Assembly: GCF_003550065.1 (NCBI RefSeq)
Contig: NZ_QXDC01000005.1
Location: 218,995-282,994 of the forward strand
From: Hephaestia caeni
GTDB taxonomy: Bacteria > Pseudomonadota > Alphaproteobacteria > Sphingomonadales > Sphingomonadaceae
Direction of reading: 5' to 3'
Length of the DNA stretch: 64,000 nucleotides
The position numbers and the translations under genes were made by a program. Within the stretch, counting starts at the first letter, position 1. Every line of letters begins with the position of its first letter. Below the pieces are notes generated by a model that saw only the letters and a program-made list of their open reading frames with translations, made no database searches and was not told where the DNA came from. This document shows positions 1-7,961 of the stretch, piece after piece.

Positions 1-996
1 CCGGCTTCTCGCACTTCCACATTTGCGATTCTGCTGCTGTGCACGTCGGCCCTCGCCGGCTGCGCCACGGCGAACAGGCCGCCGGAGATCTCCTACGATG
101 ACGCAGTGCCGGCGGCGCTGAGCGCCAATCCCCCGGCTCCCGTGCGCGTGGTCGAGCTGCCGAGACCTCTGCCGCTCCCTGGTCAGATGAAGCCCGTCGA
201 GCCATCCCGCGGCACACCCGAACCCACCGATCCGACAGCGCGCGTCAATCAGGCCAACGCCGCCGCGCGCGTGCAGCCGGTCCGCGACGGCTTCATCAAC
301 GCCATGCAGGTCTATCCCTATACGGGCGGCGCGCTCTATCAGGTCTATACCGCCGTCGGCCAGATCACCGACATAGCCCTTCAGCCGGGCGAGCAACTGG
401 TCGGCTCCGGTCCAGTCGCCGCCGGCGACACGGTTCGCTGGATCATCGGCGATACGCTGAGCGGCGCGGGCGCGACGAGCCAAGTCCACATCCTGGTGAA
501 GCCCACCCGCGCCGACCTGATGACGAATCTCATCATCAACACGAACTTGCGCACCTACCACATGGAACTTCGCTCGACCGAGCGCACCTATATGGCTTCG
601 GTGTCCTGGCAGTATCCGCAGGATCAGCTCATCGCGCTGCGGCGCCAGAACGCGCAGGCAGAGGCCGCTAGGCCAGTCGCCACCGGCGTCGACCTCGCCA
701 ACATCAATTTCCGCTATGCGATCGAAGGCGACCGCGCACCTTGGCGACCGCTGCGCGCCTACGATGATGGTCGCCAGGTCTTCATCGAGTTTCCCCGCGG
801 CATCGGCCAGGGCGAAATGCCGCCGCTGTTCGTAGTGGGTCCGGAAGGCAACACCTCCGAACTCGTGAACTACCGCGTTCGCGCAAACTACATGATCGTC
901 GACCGCCTGTTCGCGGCCGCCGAGCTGCGCTTCGGCGCAGGCGACCGCCAGAAACGCGTCCGGATCGTCCGCACCGATGGGAGGCCCGCGTCGTGA
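1..996 (+). CDS. trbG: Conjugal transfer protein TrbG (VirB9-like), 5' end cut by window edge
   Basis: TrbG is the VirB9-type component of the outer-membrane core of a P-type mating-pair (type IV secretion) channel. The reading frame is open from base 1. Its first visible residues form a hydrophobic stretch ending in the lipobox LAGC (Cys codon near base 61), so this is an exported lipoprotein whose start lies just outside the window. A GTG at 106 opens the frame again, but using it would lose the lipobox. The C-terminal half has the VirB9/TrbG beta-rich pattern (NINFRYAIEGDRAPWRPLRAY, FVVGPEGNTSELVNYRV in pieces). It overlaps the next gene by 4 bp (GTGA), as expected in a trb operon. Confidence 0.93.
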   Translation, partial: PASRTSTFAILLLCTSALAGCATANRPPEISYDDAVPAALSANPPAPVRVVELPRPLPLPGQMKPVEPSRGTPEPTDPTARVNQANAAARVQPVRDGFINAMQVYPYTGGALYQVYTAVGQITDIALQPGEQLVGSGPVAAGDTVRWIIGDTLSGAGATSQVHILVKPTRADLMTNLIINTNLRTYHMELRSTERTYMASVSWQYPQDQLIALRRQNAQAEAARPVATGVDLANINFRYAIEGDRAPWRPLRAYDDGRQVFIEFPRGIGQGEMPPLFVVGPEGNTSELVNYRVRANYMIVDRLFAAAELRFGAGDRQKRVRIVRTDGRPAS

Positions 997-2198
997 GTGA
1001 GCCTGGCCCCCGGAAAGAAGAACAGGAGGCGCCGCTGACCGGGCCGGCCGACGACGCTGCCGCCCCAATGCGGCTTCGTGCGGAAGCGCCGCGCGTCACG
1101 CGCCTCTCGCGCAAGGTGCTTGCCGGCATCGGCCTTCTGGCGAGCGTCGGGATCGGCGGCGCGTTGATCTATGCGCTCCAAACCCGCGAGGGGGGGACGC
1201 CCGCCGAGGAACTCCACTCGACCGACAATCGCTCGACTGCCGACGGCCTTTCCGGATTGCCGCGCGATTATAGCGGCGTTCCGCAGCTTGGCCCGCCGCT
1301 CCCGGGCGACCTCGGGCGCCCCATCCTGGGCGCGCAGAATCGTGGTCAGCCGTTGCCAGCCCAAGCCAATCCTGGTCTTAGCGCCGAGGAGCAGCGCCGT
1401 TTGCAGGAGATCGAGACTGCGCGCGTCAGCAGGCTTTTCACCGGGACGGAGAACCGTCCAATGGCGTCGACGGGCCCCGCGGCTGCGACGATCGCGCCAC
1501 CGCCGGCGCCTGACCTCGCCGGCCTCGGCCTCGCGCCACCACCTGCCACACCATCAGCGCAAGATCGACAGCTTGCATTCCTCAATGCGGCCGCCGATCG
1601 GCGCACGGTGGCACAGGATCGCGTTGCGGCGCCGGCGTCCCCCTATATCCTTCAGGCGGGCGCCGTGATCGCCGCCGCGCTCATCACGGGCATCCGCTCC
1701 GATCTTCCGGGCCAGATCACCGCGCAGGTGACGGAGAACATCTACGACAGCCCGACAGGGCGCATCCTGCTGGTGCCGCAAGGGACGCGGATCATCGGCC
1801 AGTACGACAACAATGTTCAGTTCGGCCAGAGCCGTGTGCTCCTGGTCTGGAATCGGCTGATCCTCCCGAACGGGCGCTCGATCGTCCTCGAGCGTCAGCC
1901 CGGCGCCGACGCTGAAGGCTATGCGGGCCTTCAGGATGGCATCGACTATCATTGGTGGGAACTGGCAAAGGCGGCGGGACTATCCACGCTGCTGAGCATT
2001 GGCGCCGAGCTCGCCACCAACGACGACGACCGCCTGATTCAGGCGATCCGCAACGGCGGGCAAGACACCATCAACGATGCGGGCCAACAGATCGTCCGCC
2101 GCCAGCTCAACGTCGCGCCGACGTTGACCATACGGCCGGGCTTTCCCGTTCGCGTTATCGTCACGCGTGACCTGGTCCTCGAACCCCACGGAGGCTAA
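993..2198 (+). CDS. trbI: Conjugal transfer protein TrbI (VirB10-like)
   Basis: This is the 401-aa VirB10-type scaffold that links inner and outer membranes in the conjugation channel. It starts at GTG in a 4-bp overlap with trbG. A short cytoplasmic tail is followed by one membrane helix (about residues 41-62) and a long Pro/Ala/Gly-rich periplasmic linker (about 65-205). The conserved VirB10/TrbI C-terminal domain follows, with IYDSPTGRILLVPQGTRIIG and the ending FPVRVIVTRDLVL. The length is normal and the gene appears intact. It should act with TrbG and the upstream trb genes that lie outside the window. Confidence 0.95.
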   Translation: MSEPGPRKEEQEAPLTGPADDAAAPMRLRAEAPRVTRLSRKVLAGIGLLASVGIGGALIYALQTREGGTPAEELHSTDNRSTADGLSGLPRDYSGVPQLGPPLPGDLGRPILGAQNRGQPLPAQANPGLSAEEQRRLQEIETARVSRLFTGTENRPMASTGPAAATIAPPPAPDLAGLGLAPPPATPSAQDRQLAFLNAAADRRTVAQDRVAAPASPYILQAGAVIAAALITGIRSDLPGQITAQVTENIYDSPTGRILLVPQGTRIIGQYDNNVQFGQSRVLLVWNRLILPNGRSIVLERQPGADAEGYAGLQDGIDYHWWELAKAAGLSTLLSIGAELATNDDDRLIQAIRNGGQDTINDAGQQIVRRQLNVAPTLTIRPGFPVRVIVTRDLVLEPHGG

Positions 2199-2201
2199 CC
2201 G

Positions 2202-2462
2202 ATGGCCAAGCTAAGGCTAGGGCCGCTCGAAGACGACAAGCCGGTGAAACTCTCGGTGGAATTGCCCGCTGCTCTTCACCGCGATCTCATCGCATATGCG
2301 GAGATCCTTGGCCGCGAAAGCGGCAAAGCCGTCGAGCCCGCCAAGGTCGTCGCACCGATGATCGAGCGTTTCATGGCGACGGATCGCGGTTTCGCGAAAC
2401 TCCGCCACGCATCCCGTTCCCGTTCGCGACCGGCGGACAGCGCTCCTCCAAAAGCCGAATGA
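2202..2462 (+). CDS. DUF2274 domain protein at end of trb operon
   Basis: This is an 86-aa protein of the DUF2274 family, which habitually follows trbI in alphaproteobacterial integrative elements. Its function is unknown. The middle (PVKLSVELPAALHRDLIAYA) resembles a ribbon-helix-helix-like DNA-binding segment, so a role in transfer control is possible but is only inference. It begins 3 bp after trbI stops. Its last 92 bp overlap the 3' end of the opposing LysR gene, and its C-terminus is unusually basic and Ser/Pro-rich, which may reflect that overlap. Confidence 0.85.
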   Translation: MAKLRLGPLEDDKPVKLSVELPAALHRDLIAYAEILGRESGKAVEPAKVVAPMIERFMATDRGFAKLRHASRSRSRPADSAPPKAE

Positions 2463-3324
2463 AATGCCCCACTGCAGGGTTGTCGTCGTGGCCCTTCCAA
2501 TAGGCGCGATAGACGATATGAGTCGAGCCATTGCCGTCGCGCGCTTCACGATGGACCACGCCCTCATAGTTGGCGCCCATGCACGCTTCGCACATCACGC
2601 TGACGCCGTAGCCAGCGCCGACCAGGCTCTTGATGTTCTCCAGACTAACATCGTGCCGAACGACCTTAGGCAGATCGCCGGGAGAAGCCAGCTTGGCAAC
2701 AAGGATATCATAGATCTCCGGGCCGGGATCGCGCTCGCACAAGAGGAACCGTTCGCGCTTCAAGTCAGTCCAGTAAACAATCTCGTTGGCGGCGAGAGGA
2801 TGGTCCTGAGGCAGGGCAACGATAATGCGCTCGCTCCACAGCATCATCGAGCGGTTGCCGTCCAGTGCGGGCTCGCCGGTAACGATGGCGATGTCGATCT
2901 TGCCGTTCTCGATTCCCTTGGACAGTCGTGCCCGCGAGCCTTCGACCGTGCTGATGTGCACCTGCGGAAAGCGCCGAGAATACTCAATAAGCGTGGCGCG
3001 GAGATTGCCCGCCGACAACGACGTATAGAATCCGATTGTGATGTGTCCGGCTTCGCCCCGCCCCACCGCCTTGACGCCATCGATCACAACCTCCAGCTCG
3101 TGGAGGACGCGCCGCGCGCCGTGGATGAAGTCGCGCCCAGCCGAGGTCGGTCGCACGCCGCCATTGGTTCGCTCGAAAAGCCTAACGCCGAGTTGATCCT
3201 CGAGATGCCTGATCCGGCGGCTCAGATTGGATTGCTTCAGTGCGAGCGAATCCGCCGCCTTGCGGAAGCTGCCATGGTGTGCCGCCGCCTCGGCATAGCG
3301 TAGATGTTTAAGCTCGATCGACAC
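2371..3324 (-). CDS. LysR-family transcriptional regulator
   Basis: This is a LysR-type regulator of about 317 aa. An N-terminal winged helix (LRYAEAAAHHGSFRKAADSL, then the recognition helix around QSNLSRRIRHLEDQLGVRLF) is followed by a periplasmic-binding-protein-like effector domain. The frame stays open upstream to 3435, but homology begins at SIELKHLRYAEA, so I chose the GTG at 3324. LysR genes of this kind often sit at the end of trb operons in mobile elements. It is convergent with, and overlaps, the DUF2274 gene. The effector and target genes cannot be read from the sequence. Confidence 0.88.
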   Translation of the reverse strand: MSIELKHLRYAEAAAHHGSFRKAADSLALKQSNLSRRIRHLEDQLGVRLFERTNGGVRPTSAGRDFIHGARRVLHELEVVIDGVKAVGRGEAGHITIGFYTSLSAGNLRATLIEYSRRFPQVHISTVEGSRARLSKGIENGKIDIAIVTGEPALDGNRSMMLWSERIIVALPQDHPLAANEIVYWTDLKRERFLLCERDPGPEIYDILVAKLASPGDLPKVVRHDVSLENIKSLVGAGYGVSVMCEACMGANYEGVVHREARDGNGSTHIVYRAYWKGHDDNPAVGHFIRLLEERCPPVANGNGMRGGVSRNRDPSP

Positions 3325-3538
3325 GAGAGCGCTCGTTTCGTTGCACTGAAACGGCACAATCACGGAACGCACCGTGTTCAGCATACGTCGAAAGCGCACA
3401 GGAGACGTCGACCATTCGTGCAGCCGCAACGACATAGCGGAGATGACGCAGTTCGATCCTCAGGGCGCAGTCTCCCTCCCTTTCCATAGAACTCCGAAGG
3501 CTTTGGCTCGTGAAGCTGATGGAGCAGAAATGCCGCTG

Positions 3539-3925
3539 TCAGAGGCTCTGGATCACCTTCTCCAGCTTGCCTCTCACGGTTTGCGCTTTATCGGCGAGCT
3601 CACGGTTCTGAATCGCCTGCATAGAGGCGACAGGATCGACTGCCGCGATTTCAACCTCGCCAAGCCTAAGTTCCTGGACGATGACGTTGCAGGGCAGCAT
3701 CGTCCCGACCTTGTCCTCGAGCTTGAGCGCCTCTAACGCGAGCGCCGGGTTGCAGGCCCCGAGGATCGTATAGGGCCGAAAATCCGCGTTCACCTTCCGC
3801 TTAAGGGTTTCCCGGATGTCGATCTGCGTGATGACGCCAAAGCCCTCCGCCTTCAAGGCTTCCGTCGTGCGTGTGAGAGCATCGTCGAATGACGTCGAGA
3901 GCGTTTTTGCAAGGTAGTAGCTCAT
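3539..3925 (-). CDS. DUF302 family protein
   Basis: This 128-aa cytoplasmic protein of the DUF302 family has its hallmark pattern, including YYLAKTLSTSFDDALTRTTEALKAEGFGV near the N-terminus and TILGACNPALALEAL in the middle. The family fold is alpha/beta and its biochemical role is not established. A ribosome-binding-like AAGGATCAAGG precedes the ATG. It is the last gene of the minus-strand sulfur/persulfide cluster running from 7107, and co-transfer with rhodanese and persulfide dioxygenase genes suggests a role in sulfur or thiol stress. That link is inference. Confidence 0.88.
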   Translation of the reverse strand: MSYYLAKTLSTSFDDALTRTTEALKAEGFGVITQIDIRETLKRKVNADFRPYTILGACNPALALEALKLEDKVGTMLPCNVIVQELRLGEVEIAAVDPVASMQAIQNRELADKAQTVRGKLEKVIQSL

Positions 3926-3957
3926 GACCTTGATCCTTTCTGGTTAGACGCTGTCTC

Positions 3958-4083
3958 TTACCGACGGCGTGAAAAGATGTACTTGGCGAGGGCGATCGCC
4001 GCGAGCACGAGAACAATGATGATGACGAGCCAGAAAAAGCCCATGCCCCACATCATTCCTCCACCCATCATGTCTTGCATCAT
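3958..4083 (-). CDS. 41-aa single-pass membrane peptide
   Basis: This short gene begins with a Met/Gly-rich segment (MMQDMMGGGMMWGMG) followed by one strong hydrophobic helix (about residues 16-35) and a positive tail (SRRR). Its ATG overlaps the stop of the rhodanese gene as ATGA, so it is probably translationally coupled. It lies 32 bp before the DUF302 gene. Met-rich single-pass peptides like this are common in metal and sulfur-stress cassettes, but I cannot assign a function. The overlap, the clean frame and the membrane topology argue that it is real. Confidence 0.6.
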   Translation of the reverse strand: MMQDMMGGGMMWGMGFFWLVIIIVLVLAAIALAKYIFSRRR

Positions 4084-4472
4084 CGGTTGACCTCTTCCAC
4101 GAGTCCGCCCGCCTGCTGGAGGGCCGGGAACCCGCCGGCGACATGCGCTACGTTCGTGATGCCCATTTCCTTGAGGGCCTTGGCGCCAAGAGCGGAGCGG
4201 TTACCTGATCCGCAGTAGAGCACCAGCTTCTTGCCCCCGCCCAGCTCCGGCTTGTGCGTCGGGCTGGTCGGATCGGCCTGGAACTCGAGGAATCCGCGCG
4301 GCACATGCACGGCACCCCGGAGCTTACCTGTCTTTTGCAGCTCCTCGGCCTCGCGCACGTCCACAAACATCACGCTGGGGTCGCCCACCAACTTCGCTGC
4401 TTCTGGGCCCGAAAGCGTCTCGATGTCCCGGCTTGCCTCAGCCACTAGATCCTTTGCACTTTTCGTCGTCAT
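4080..4472 (-). CDS. Single-domain rhodanese-like sulfurtransferase
   Basis: This is a 130-aa rhodanese that transfers sulfane sulfur through a cysteine persulfide. The active-site loop is CGSGNRS, with catalytic Cys87 in the C-x4-R form, and the typical GAVHVPRG and GGFPAL strands are present. I chose the ATG at 4472 because it has the Shine-Dalgarno AAGGAG, although the frame is open to 4496. It is tightly linked to a persulfide-dioxygenase-type enzyme (gap about 11 bp) and to sulfur exporters, so it likely handles persulfides or thiosulfate during sulfide detoxification. Confidence 0.92.
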   Translation of the reverse strand: MTTKSAKDLVAEASRDIETLSGPEAAKLVGDPSVMFVDVREAEELQKTGKLRGAVHVPRGFLEFQADPTSPTHKPELGGGKKLVLYCGSGNRSALGAKALKEMGITNVAHVAGGFPALQQAGGLVEEVNR

Positions 4473-4483
4473 GATTGGCTCCT

Positions 4484-5389
4484 TCACTCGTCCCACGGTG
4501 CGTCGAGCGCATCGAGGGGGATCTTGAGATAACGTATGCCGTTTTCCTCGGGCTCAGGCAGCCGACCGCCCTGGATGTTCACCTGCAGGGAGTGCAGGAT
4601 GAGCTTCGGCATAGGCAGCTCGCGGTCGCGCTTCTCGCGCAGGGCCACGAACTCCTCTTCCGTTCTTGCCTTTACGAGGTGCGTGTTCCTGGCCCTCTGC
4701 TCAGCCACTGTGCTTTCCCATTCCGGCTTTCGACCGCCAGGGCAGTAGTCGTGCCCGGTGAACAAGCGGGTGTCGTCGGGCAGCGCCATGATGCGTTGAA
4801 TACTGTTCCACAGCACCTTTGCTGAGCCGCCAGGGAAGTCGGCCCGGGCTGTGCCGCCATCCGGCATGAAGATAGTGTCGTGGATGAAGGCGGCGTCGCC
4901 GACCACGTAGGCGATCGAGGCGAGCGTGTGCCCCGGCGTGAACACCACCTCGACGTCCATGTTGCCGATCTTGAAACGTTCGCCGTCGGCGAAGAGCCGG
5001 TTCCATTGCGAGCCGTCTGGCGGGAAGCTGTCGGGCAGGTTGTAGATCCCCTTCCAGAGCTTCTGGATCTCGACGACCTTCTCGCCGATGGCGGTCGGGA
5101 CGGCTGTCTTGTCCTTGAGGTAGCCGGCCGCCGAGAAATGATCGGCATGCGGATGGGTGTCCAAAATCCACTCCAGCGTGTAGTCCTCCTGGTCGATATG
5201 CGCGAGGAGCTGATCGGCCGAGTGAGTGGCCGTAGCGCCGGACTTCGGATCGAAGTCCAGCACCGGGTCGATTATGGCGGCGCGCTTCGTCTCCGGATCG
5301 GCGACGACATACTGGACGCTAGACGTGCGCTTCTCGAAGAAGCCCTTCACGACAGGGTTGCCTTTCAGAGGCGAAGACGAGGCGGGCAT
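4484..5389 (-). CDS. MBL-fold hydrolase, persulfide dioxygenase-like (Blh type)
   Basis: This 301-aa metallo-beta-lactamase-fold protein has the metal motif THPHADH, a second metal ligand region FTPGHTLASIAYV and FTGHDYCPGG near the end. The layout matches the Blh/ETHE1 persulfide dioxygenases that oxidise glutathione persulfide to sulfite. I chose the ATG at 5389 because AAAGGAG precedes it and the family homology starts there; the long upstream open frame overlaps the TauE gene and is not coding. It is followed by the separate rhodanese, whereas in some bacteria the two domains are fused. It lacks obvious export signals, so it is cytoplasmic. Confidence 0.9.
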   Translation of the reverse strand: MPASSSPLKGNPVVKGFFEKRTSSVQYVVADPETKRAAIIDPVLDFDPKSGATATHSADQLLAHIDQEDYTLEWILDTHPHADHFSAAGYLKDKTAVPTAIGEKVVEIQKLWKGIYNLPDSFPPDGSQWNRLFADGERFKIGNMDVEVVFTPGHTLASIAYVVGDAAFIHDTIFMPDGGTARADFPGGSAKVLWNSIQRIMALPDDTRLFTGHDYCPGGRKPEWESTVAEQRARNTHLVKARTEEEFVALREKRDRELPMPKLILHSLQVNIQGGRLPEPEENGIRYLKIPLDALDAPWDE

Positions 5390-5412
5390 GCAGTTTGCTC
5401 CTTTCGATTGAT

Positions 5413-6219
5413 TCATGGCTGAGTGGCTGTCAGCGCGAGGAGCCCTCGGGCAATAATGTAGAGGCCGACCACGATCACGAGGCCGGCGAAAAGCGTGCCC
5501 AGCATTTGCTTGCGGCTGGCGACAACTTTTCCAAGTGCCGTCCCGACCAGCCCACCGACGAGCCCCCCGAGCACGAACAGGCCGGAGAGCCACCAGTCGA
5601 CGAGCCCTGAGAGCGCGTAGCTGGCGGCCGTCGCCGCCCCGAAGGCCGCCACCCCAACGAGCGAGGTGCCGATGGCGAACGCGAGCGGCATCCGGGTCGC
5701 GAGCATCAATCCCGGTACGATCAGGAATCCACCGCCGATCCCGAAGAACCCGGAGAACACTCCGACAGTGAAGCCGATCCCGAGAAGAAGAGGCAGGAGC
5801 TCTCGCGCAGTCTCGGACGAGAGGCGTACGTCCGGGTTGCCGCGGCCCTCCCGCCTGCGGAGCATCACGGCGCCGATCACGACCATCACGACGCCGAACA
5901 ACGCCAGAAGCTTCTGGCCATCGACGGCTTTGGCGACGGCCGCGCCAGCAAATGCGCCGAGGACACCGGCGGCAGCGAAGACTGCGGCGCACCGCCATTT
6001 GACGTTGCCGGCGCGCCAGTGCGGGAAGAGATTGCCAAGGGCGCTCGCGGAAACAGCGACAGCGCTTGTGCCGATGGCCACGTGGGGCGAGGCCACGCCG
6101 ACCACGTAGACCAGCAGCGGCACGGCAAGGATCGAGCCGCCACCGCCCACGAGCCCGAGAACCAGCCCCACGATGCCGCCCGAGCCTGTGGCCAGGAGAG
6201 AGGTGATGAGGTCGGGCAT
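5413..6219 (-). CDS. TauE/SafE (TSUP) family sulfite/anion exporter
   Basis: This is a 268-aa polytopic membrane protein of the TauE/SafE family with glycine-rich helices typical of the family (GIVGLVLGLVGGGGSILAVP near the N-terminus, repeated as FSGFFGIGGGFLIVPGLML in the second half). Members export sulfite, sulfoacetate or related anions. Its ATG shares a base with the stop of the upstream YeeE gene (TAATG). Lying between YeeE transporters and a persulfide dioxygenase, it most likely exports the sulfite formed by persulfide oxidation. Confidence 0.92.
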   Translation of the reverse strand: MPDLITSLLATGSGGIVGLVLGLVGGGGSILAVPLLVYVVGVASPHVAIGTSAVAVSASALGNLFPHWRAGNVKWRCAAVFAAAGVLGAFAGAAVAKAVDGQKLLALFGVVMVVIGAVMLRRREGRGNPDVRLSSETARELLPLLLGIGFTVGVFSGFFGIGGGFLIVPGLMLATRMPLAFAIGTSLVGVAAFGAATAASYALSGLVDWWLSGLFVLGGLVGGLVGTALGKVVASRKQMLGTLFAGLVIVVGLYIIARGLLALTATQP

Positions 6220-6677
6220 TAGCCGTCTACTCCCGCCGGCCCGCGTCGGAAGGTCACCTGTGGCCAGTCGTCCGGGAGCAACCGGAACAGGGCCATGCCG
6301 GTCATCATCGCCGTGATGAAGACGAAAACCTGCCAAGGCCCGAAGGTAAGCGCGGTCAAAGCCGGGCCCGGGCAGAGGCCGACCAGGCCCCATCCGACGC
6401 CGAAGAGCACGGCCCCACCGATCAGGCGCGGATCAAGATCGCGGCGGGTCGGGATCTCAAGCCGCCGCGCGAAGACCGGGACACCTCGGCGCTTGGCGAG
6501 GAGGTATCCGAGCGCAGACACTGCGAGGGCGCCGCCCATCACCAAGGCAAGGCTCGGGTCCCAGTTGCCGAAGACGTCGAGGAACCCGAGCACCTTCGCC
6601 GGATTGACCATCTCGGAGATGACCAGCCCGAGGCCGAAGAGCAGCCCGGAGGCGAAGGCGGAGATGATGAGGGACAT
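6219..6677 (-). CDS. YeeE/YedE family thiosulfate/sulfur transporter half
   Basis: This is a 152-aa membrane protein with about four helices and the family signature GLVGLCPGPAL carrying a conserved cysteine. YeeE/YedE proteins move thiosulfate or sulfur-containing groups across the inner membrane, and short forms like this work in pairs. I chose the ATG at 6677 because GGAGG lies upstream. It starts 4 bp after the other half (6682-7107) and is probably its partner. Confidence 0.9.
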   Translation of the reverse strand: MSLIISAFASGLLFGLGLVISEMVNPAKVLGFLDVFGNWDPSLALVMGGALAVSALGYLLAKRRGVPVFARRLEIPTRRDLDPRLIGGAVLFGVGWGLVGLCPGPALTALTFGPWQVFVFITAMMTGMALFRLLPDDWPQVTFRRGPAGVDG

Positions 6678-6681
6678 GGAG

Positions 6682-7107
6682 TCAGCCTCCGAGAACATGA
6701 CGCGTGATGAAGACAGTGGCGATGGCCGTGGCCATGAAGACCGCTGTCGCGGCGAGCGAACGTGGCGAGCCGCGTGCGACGCCGCAAACGCCGTGACCGC
6801 TGGTGCAACCTGCCCCGAGACGGGTGCCGAAGCCGACGATCAGGCCTGCGACGGCCAGAAGCTCTATCGAAGGAGTCAGGGTGATCTGCGGCAGCGCGCC
6901 GCCAAGCGCGGCGTAGAGGAATGGGGCGAGGAAGAGGCCGGCGACGAAAGCCAGGCGCCAGCCGATCTCATTGCGGGCAGGATGAATGAAGCCGCCGAGG
7001 ATGCCGCTGACACCCGCGATGCGGCCATTCAGGAAGAGGAACAGAGCCGCGGAGGCGCCGATCAACAGGCCGCCGAGCAGCGCTGATACCGGAGTAAAGT
7101 TGTCCAT
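6682..7107 (-). CDS. YeeE/YedE family thiosulfate/sulfur transporter half
   Basis: This is a 141-aa membrane protein and the first gene of the minus-strand sulfur operon. It shows the YeeE core motif GAGCTSGHGVCG with two conserved cysteines and about four transmembrane helices. Together with the downstream short YeeE protein it likely forms one sulfur-compound channel. It is transcribed divergently from the BigR-type repressor gene, and the 280-bp gap between them holds inverted repeats that could be operators. Confidence 0.9.
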   Translation of the reverse strand: MDNFTPVSALLGGLLIGASAALFLFLNGRIAGVSGILGGFIHPARNEIGWRLAFVAGLFLAPFLYAALGGALPQITLTPSIELLAVAGLIVGFGTRLGAGCTSGHGVCGVARGSPRSLAATAVFMATAIATVFITRHVLGG

Positions 7108-7156
7108 TCCTTCGACCCGATCAAAACATTAGACGATCCCTATTTAGGGTTGCCTT

Positions 7157-7182
7157 CATATCTGCGCAAGTGCGATGATATG
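7157..7182. promoter_or_regulatory. Inverted repeat CATATC-N14-GATATG in the divergent sulfur promoter region
   Basis: Two perfect 6-bp arms (7157-7162 and 7177-7182) are separated by 14 bp, 50-75 bp upstream of the YeeE operon start. The position suits a repressor site for the divergent ArsR-type regulator. The sequence is visible; the function is inferred. Confidence 0.35.
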
Positions 7183-7391
7183 CATCTACGACGGGTGAAC
7201 GATGGAAACCGTTGGTGGTATCGGGTTACCATTCACCTCGCGAGTTTATCCAGGCTCGCGCCAACCCGTGACCGTTTCCGGTCGTTCGGGGGCAACAACA
7301 TGCGGGAGGAACGGCTCGTTCATAGAGTCGCTGATCCTCCTGCTGCTGAGGAACTGCGCCACGCCTGCGCCCAGTCGCCCACCAAGCAACC

Positions 7392-7835
7392 TTGATGAGA
7401 GCCGATGCCCTTCATATGTATGAAACTATGAAGATAGAAGAGATGTTCCAAGCGGTAGAGCAAGCGACAGACCTCTTGAAGGCGCTTGCCAGTCGGAACC
7501 GCCTTCTCCTCCTCTGCTACCTTTTGGAGGGCGAGAGGTCGGTCGGCGAACTCGCTCGCCTCATCCAGGCACGGGAGACAGCTGTCTCGCAACAACTGGC
7601 GCTGCTCCGCAAGGATGGCTTGGTTCGCACCCGGCGTGAGGGCCAGACTGTCTACTACACGCTCGCGAGCACAGAGGCCGCCAAAGTCATAGAGACACTC
7701 CATGGAATATATTGCGCGCCGATCGCGGAAGCAGCCGCTGTCGCGCCCGCGGCGGTTGCTGGCAGCGCTAACGACCAGTCACATGTGAAGAACAGCCACA
7801 CCGGACCTGAAAACTCAGATCCTCAGGAGAATTGA
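7392..7835 (+). CDS. bigR: BigR/SqrR-type ArsR-family persulfide-sensing repressor
   Basis: This ArsR/SmtB winged-helix protein of up to 147 aa has the DNA-recognition helix around ETAVSQQLALLRKDGLV and the wing RTRREGQTVYYTL. Counted from the TTG at 7392, cysteines fall at residues 42 (LLLLCYLL) and 108 (GIYC). These are the two positions that form the redox switch in BigR, where persulfide converts them to a disulfide or polysulfide link and releases DNA. No metal-binding ArsR motif is seen. The start is uncertain: ATG codons at 7395, 7416 and 7428 are all in frame and none has a strong ribosome site. The divergent and downstream sulfur genes are the obvious targets. Confidence 0.88.
   Translation: MMRADALHMYETMKIEEMFQAVEQATDLLKALASRNRLLLLCYLLEGERSVGELARLIQARETAVSQQLALLRKDGLVRTRREGQTVYYTLASTEAAKVIETLHGIYCAPIAEAAAVAPAAVAGSANDQSHVKNSHTGPENSDPQEN
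7411..7424. promoter_or_regulatory. Perfect palindrome TTCATATGTATGAA at the start of the BigR-type gene
   Basis: This 14-bp perfect palindrome is AT-rich in an otherwise GC-rich region, as expected for a BigR/SqrR operator. It lies immediately before the internal ATG at 7428, and would be autoregulatory if translation begins there. If the longer frame (7392) is used, it would lie inside the coding region. Confidence 0.45.
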
Positions 7836-7961
7836 TCATGAACTACTGCCGTCGCGATGGCCTCGACGGAAGCCGTCCATAATTCGGCCCTGCACGAAGC
7901 AACGCATGAGGTTCGCCAAAAGCGCGCGCGTCATGGACTCCAAGCCGCCGGGAGCCTGAAC

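Noticed and set aside
5390..5998. Long N-terminal extension of the Blh-type MBL gene
   Set aside because: It is an Arg-rich shadow of the TauE gene; the ribosome site and family homology start at 5389.
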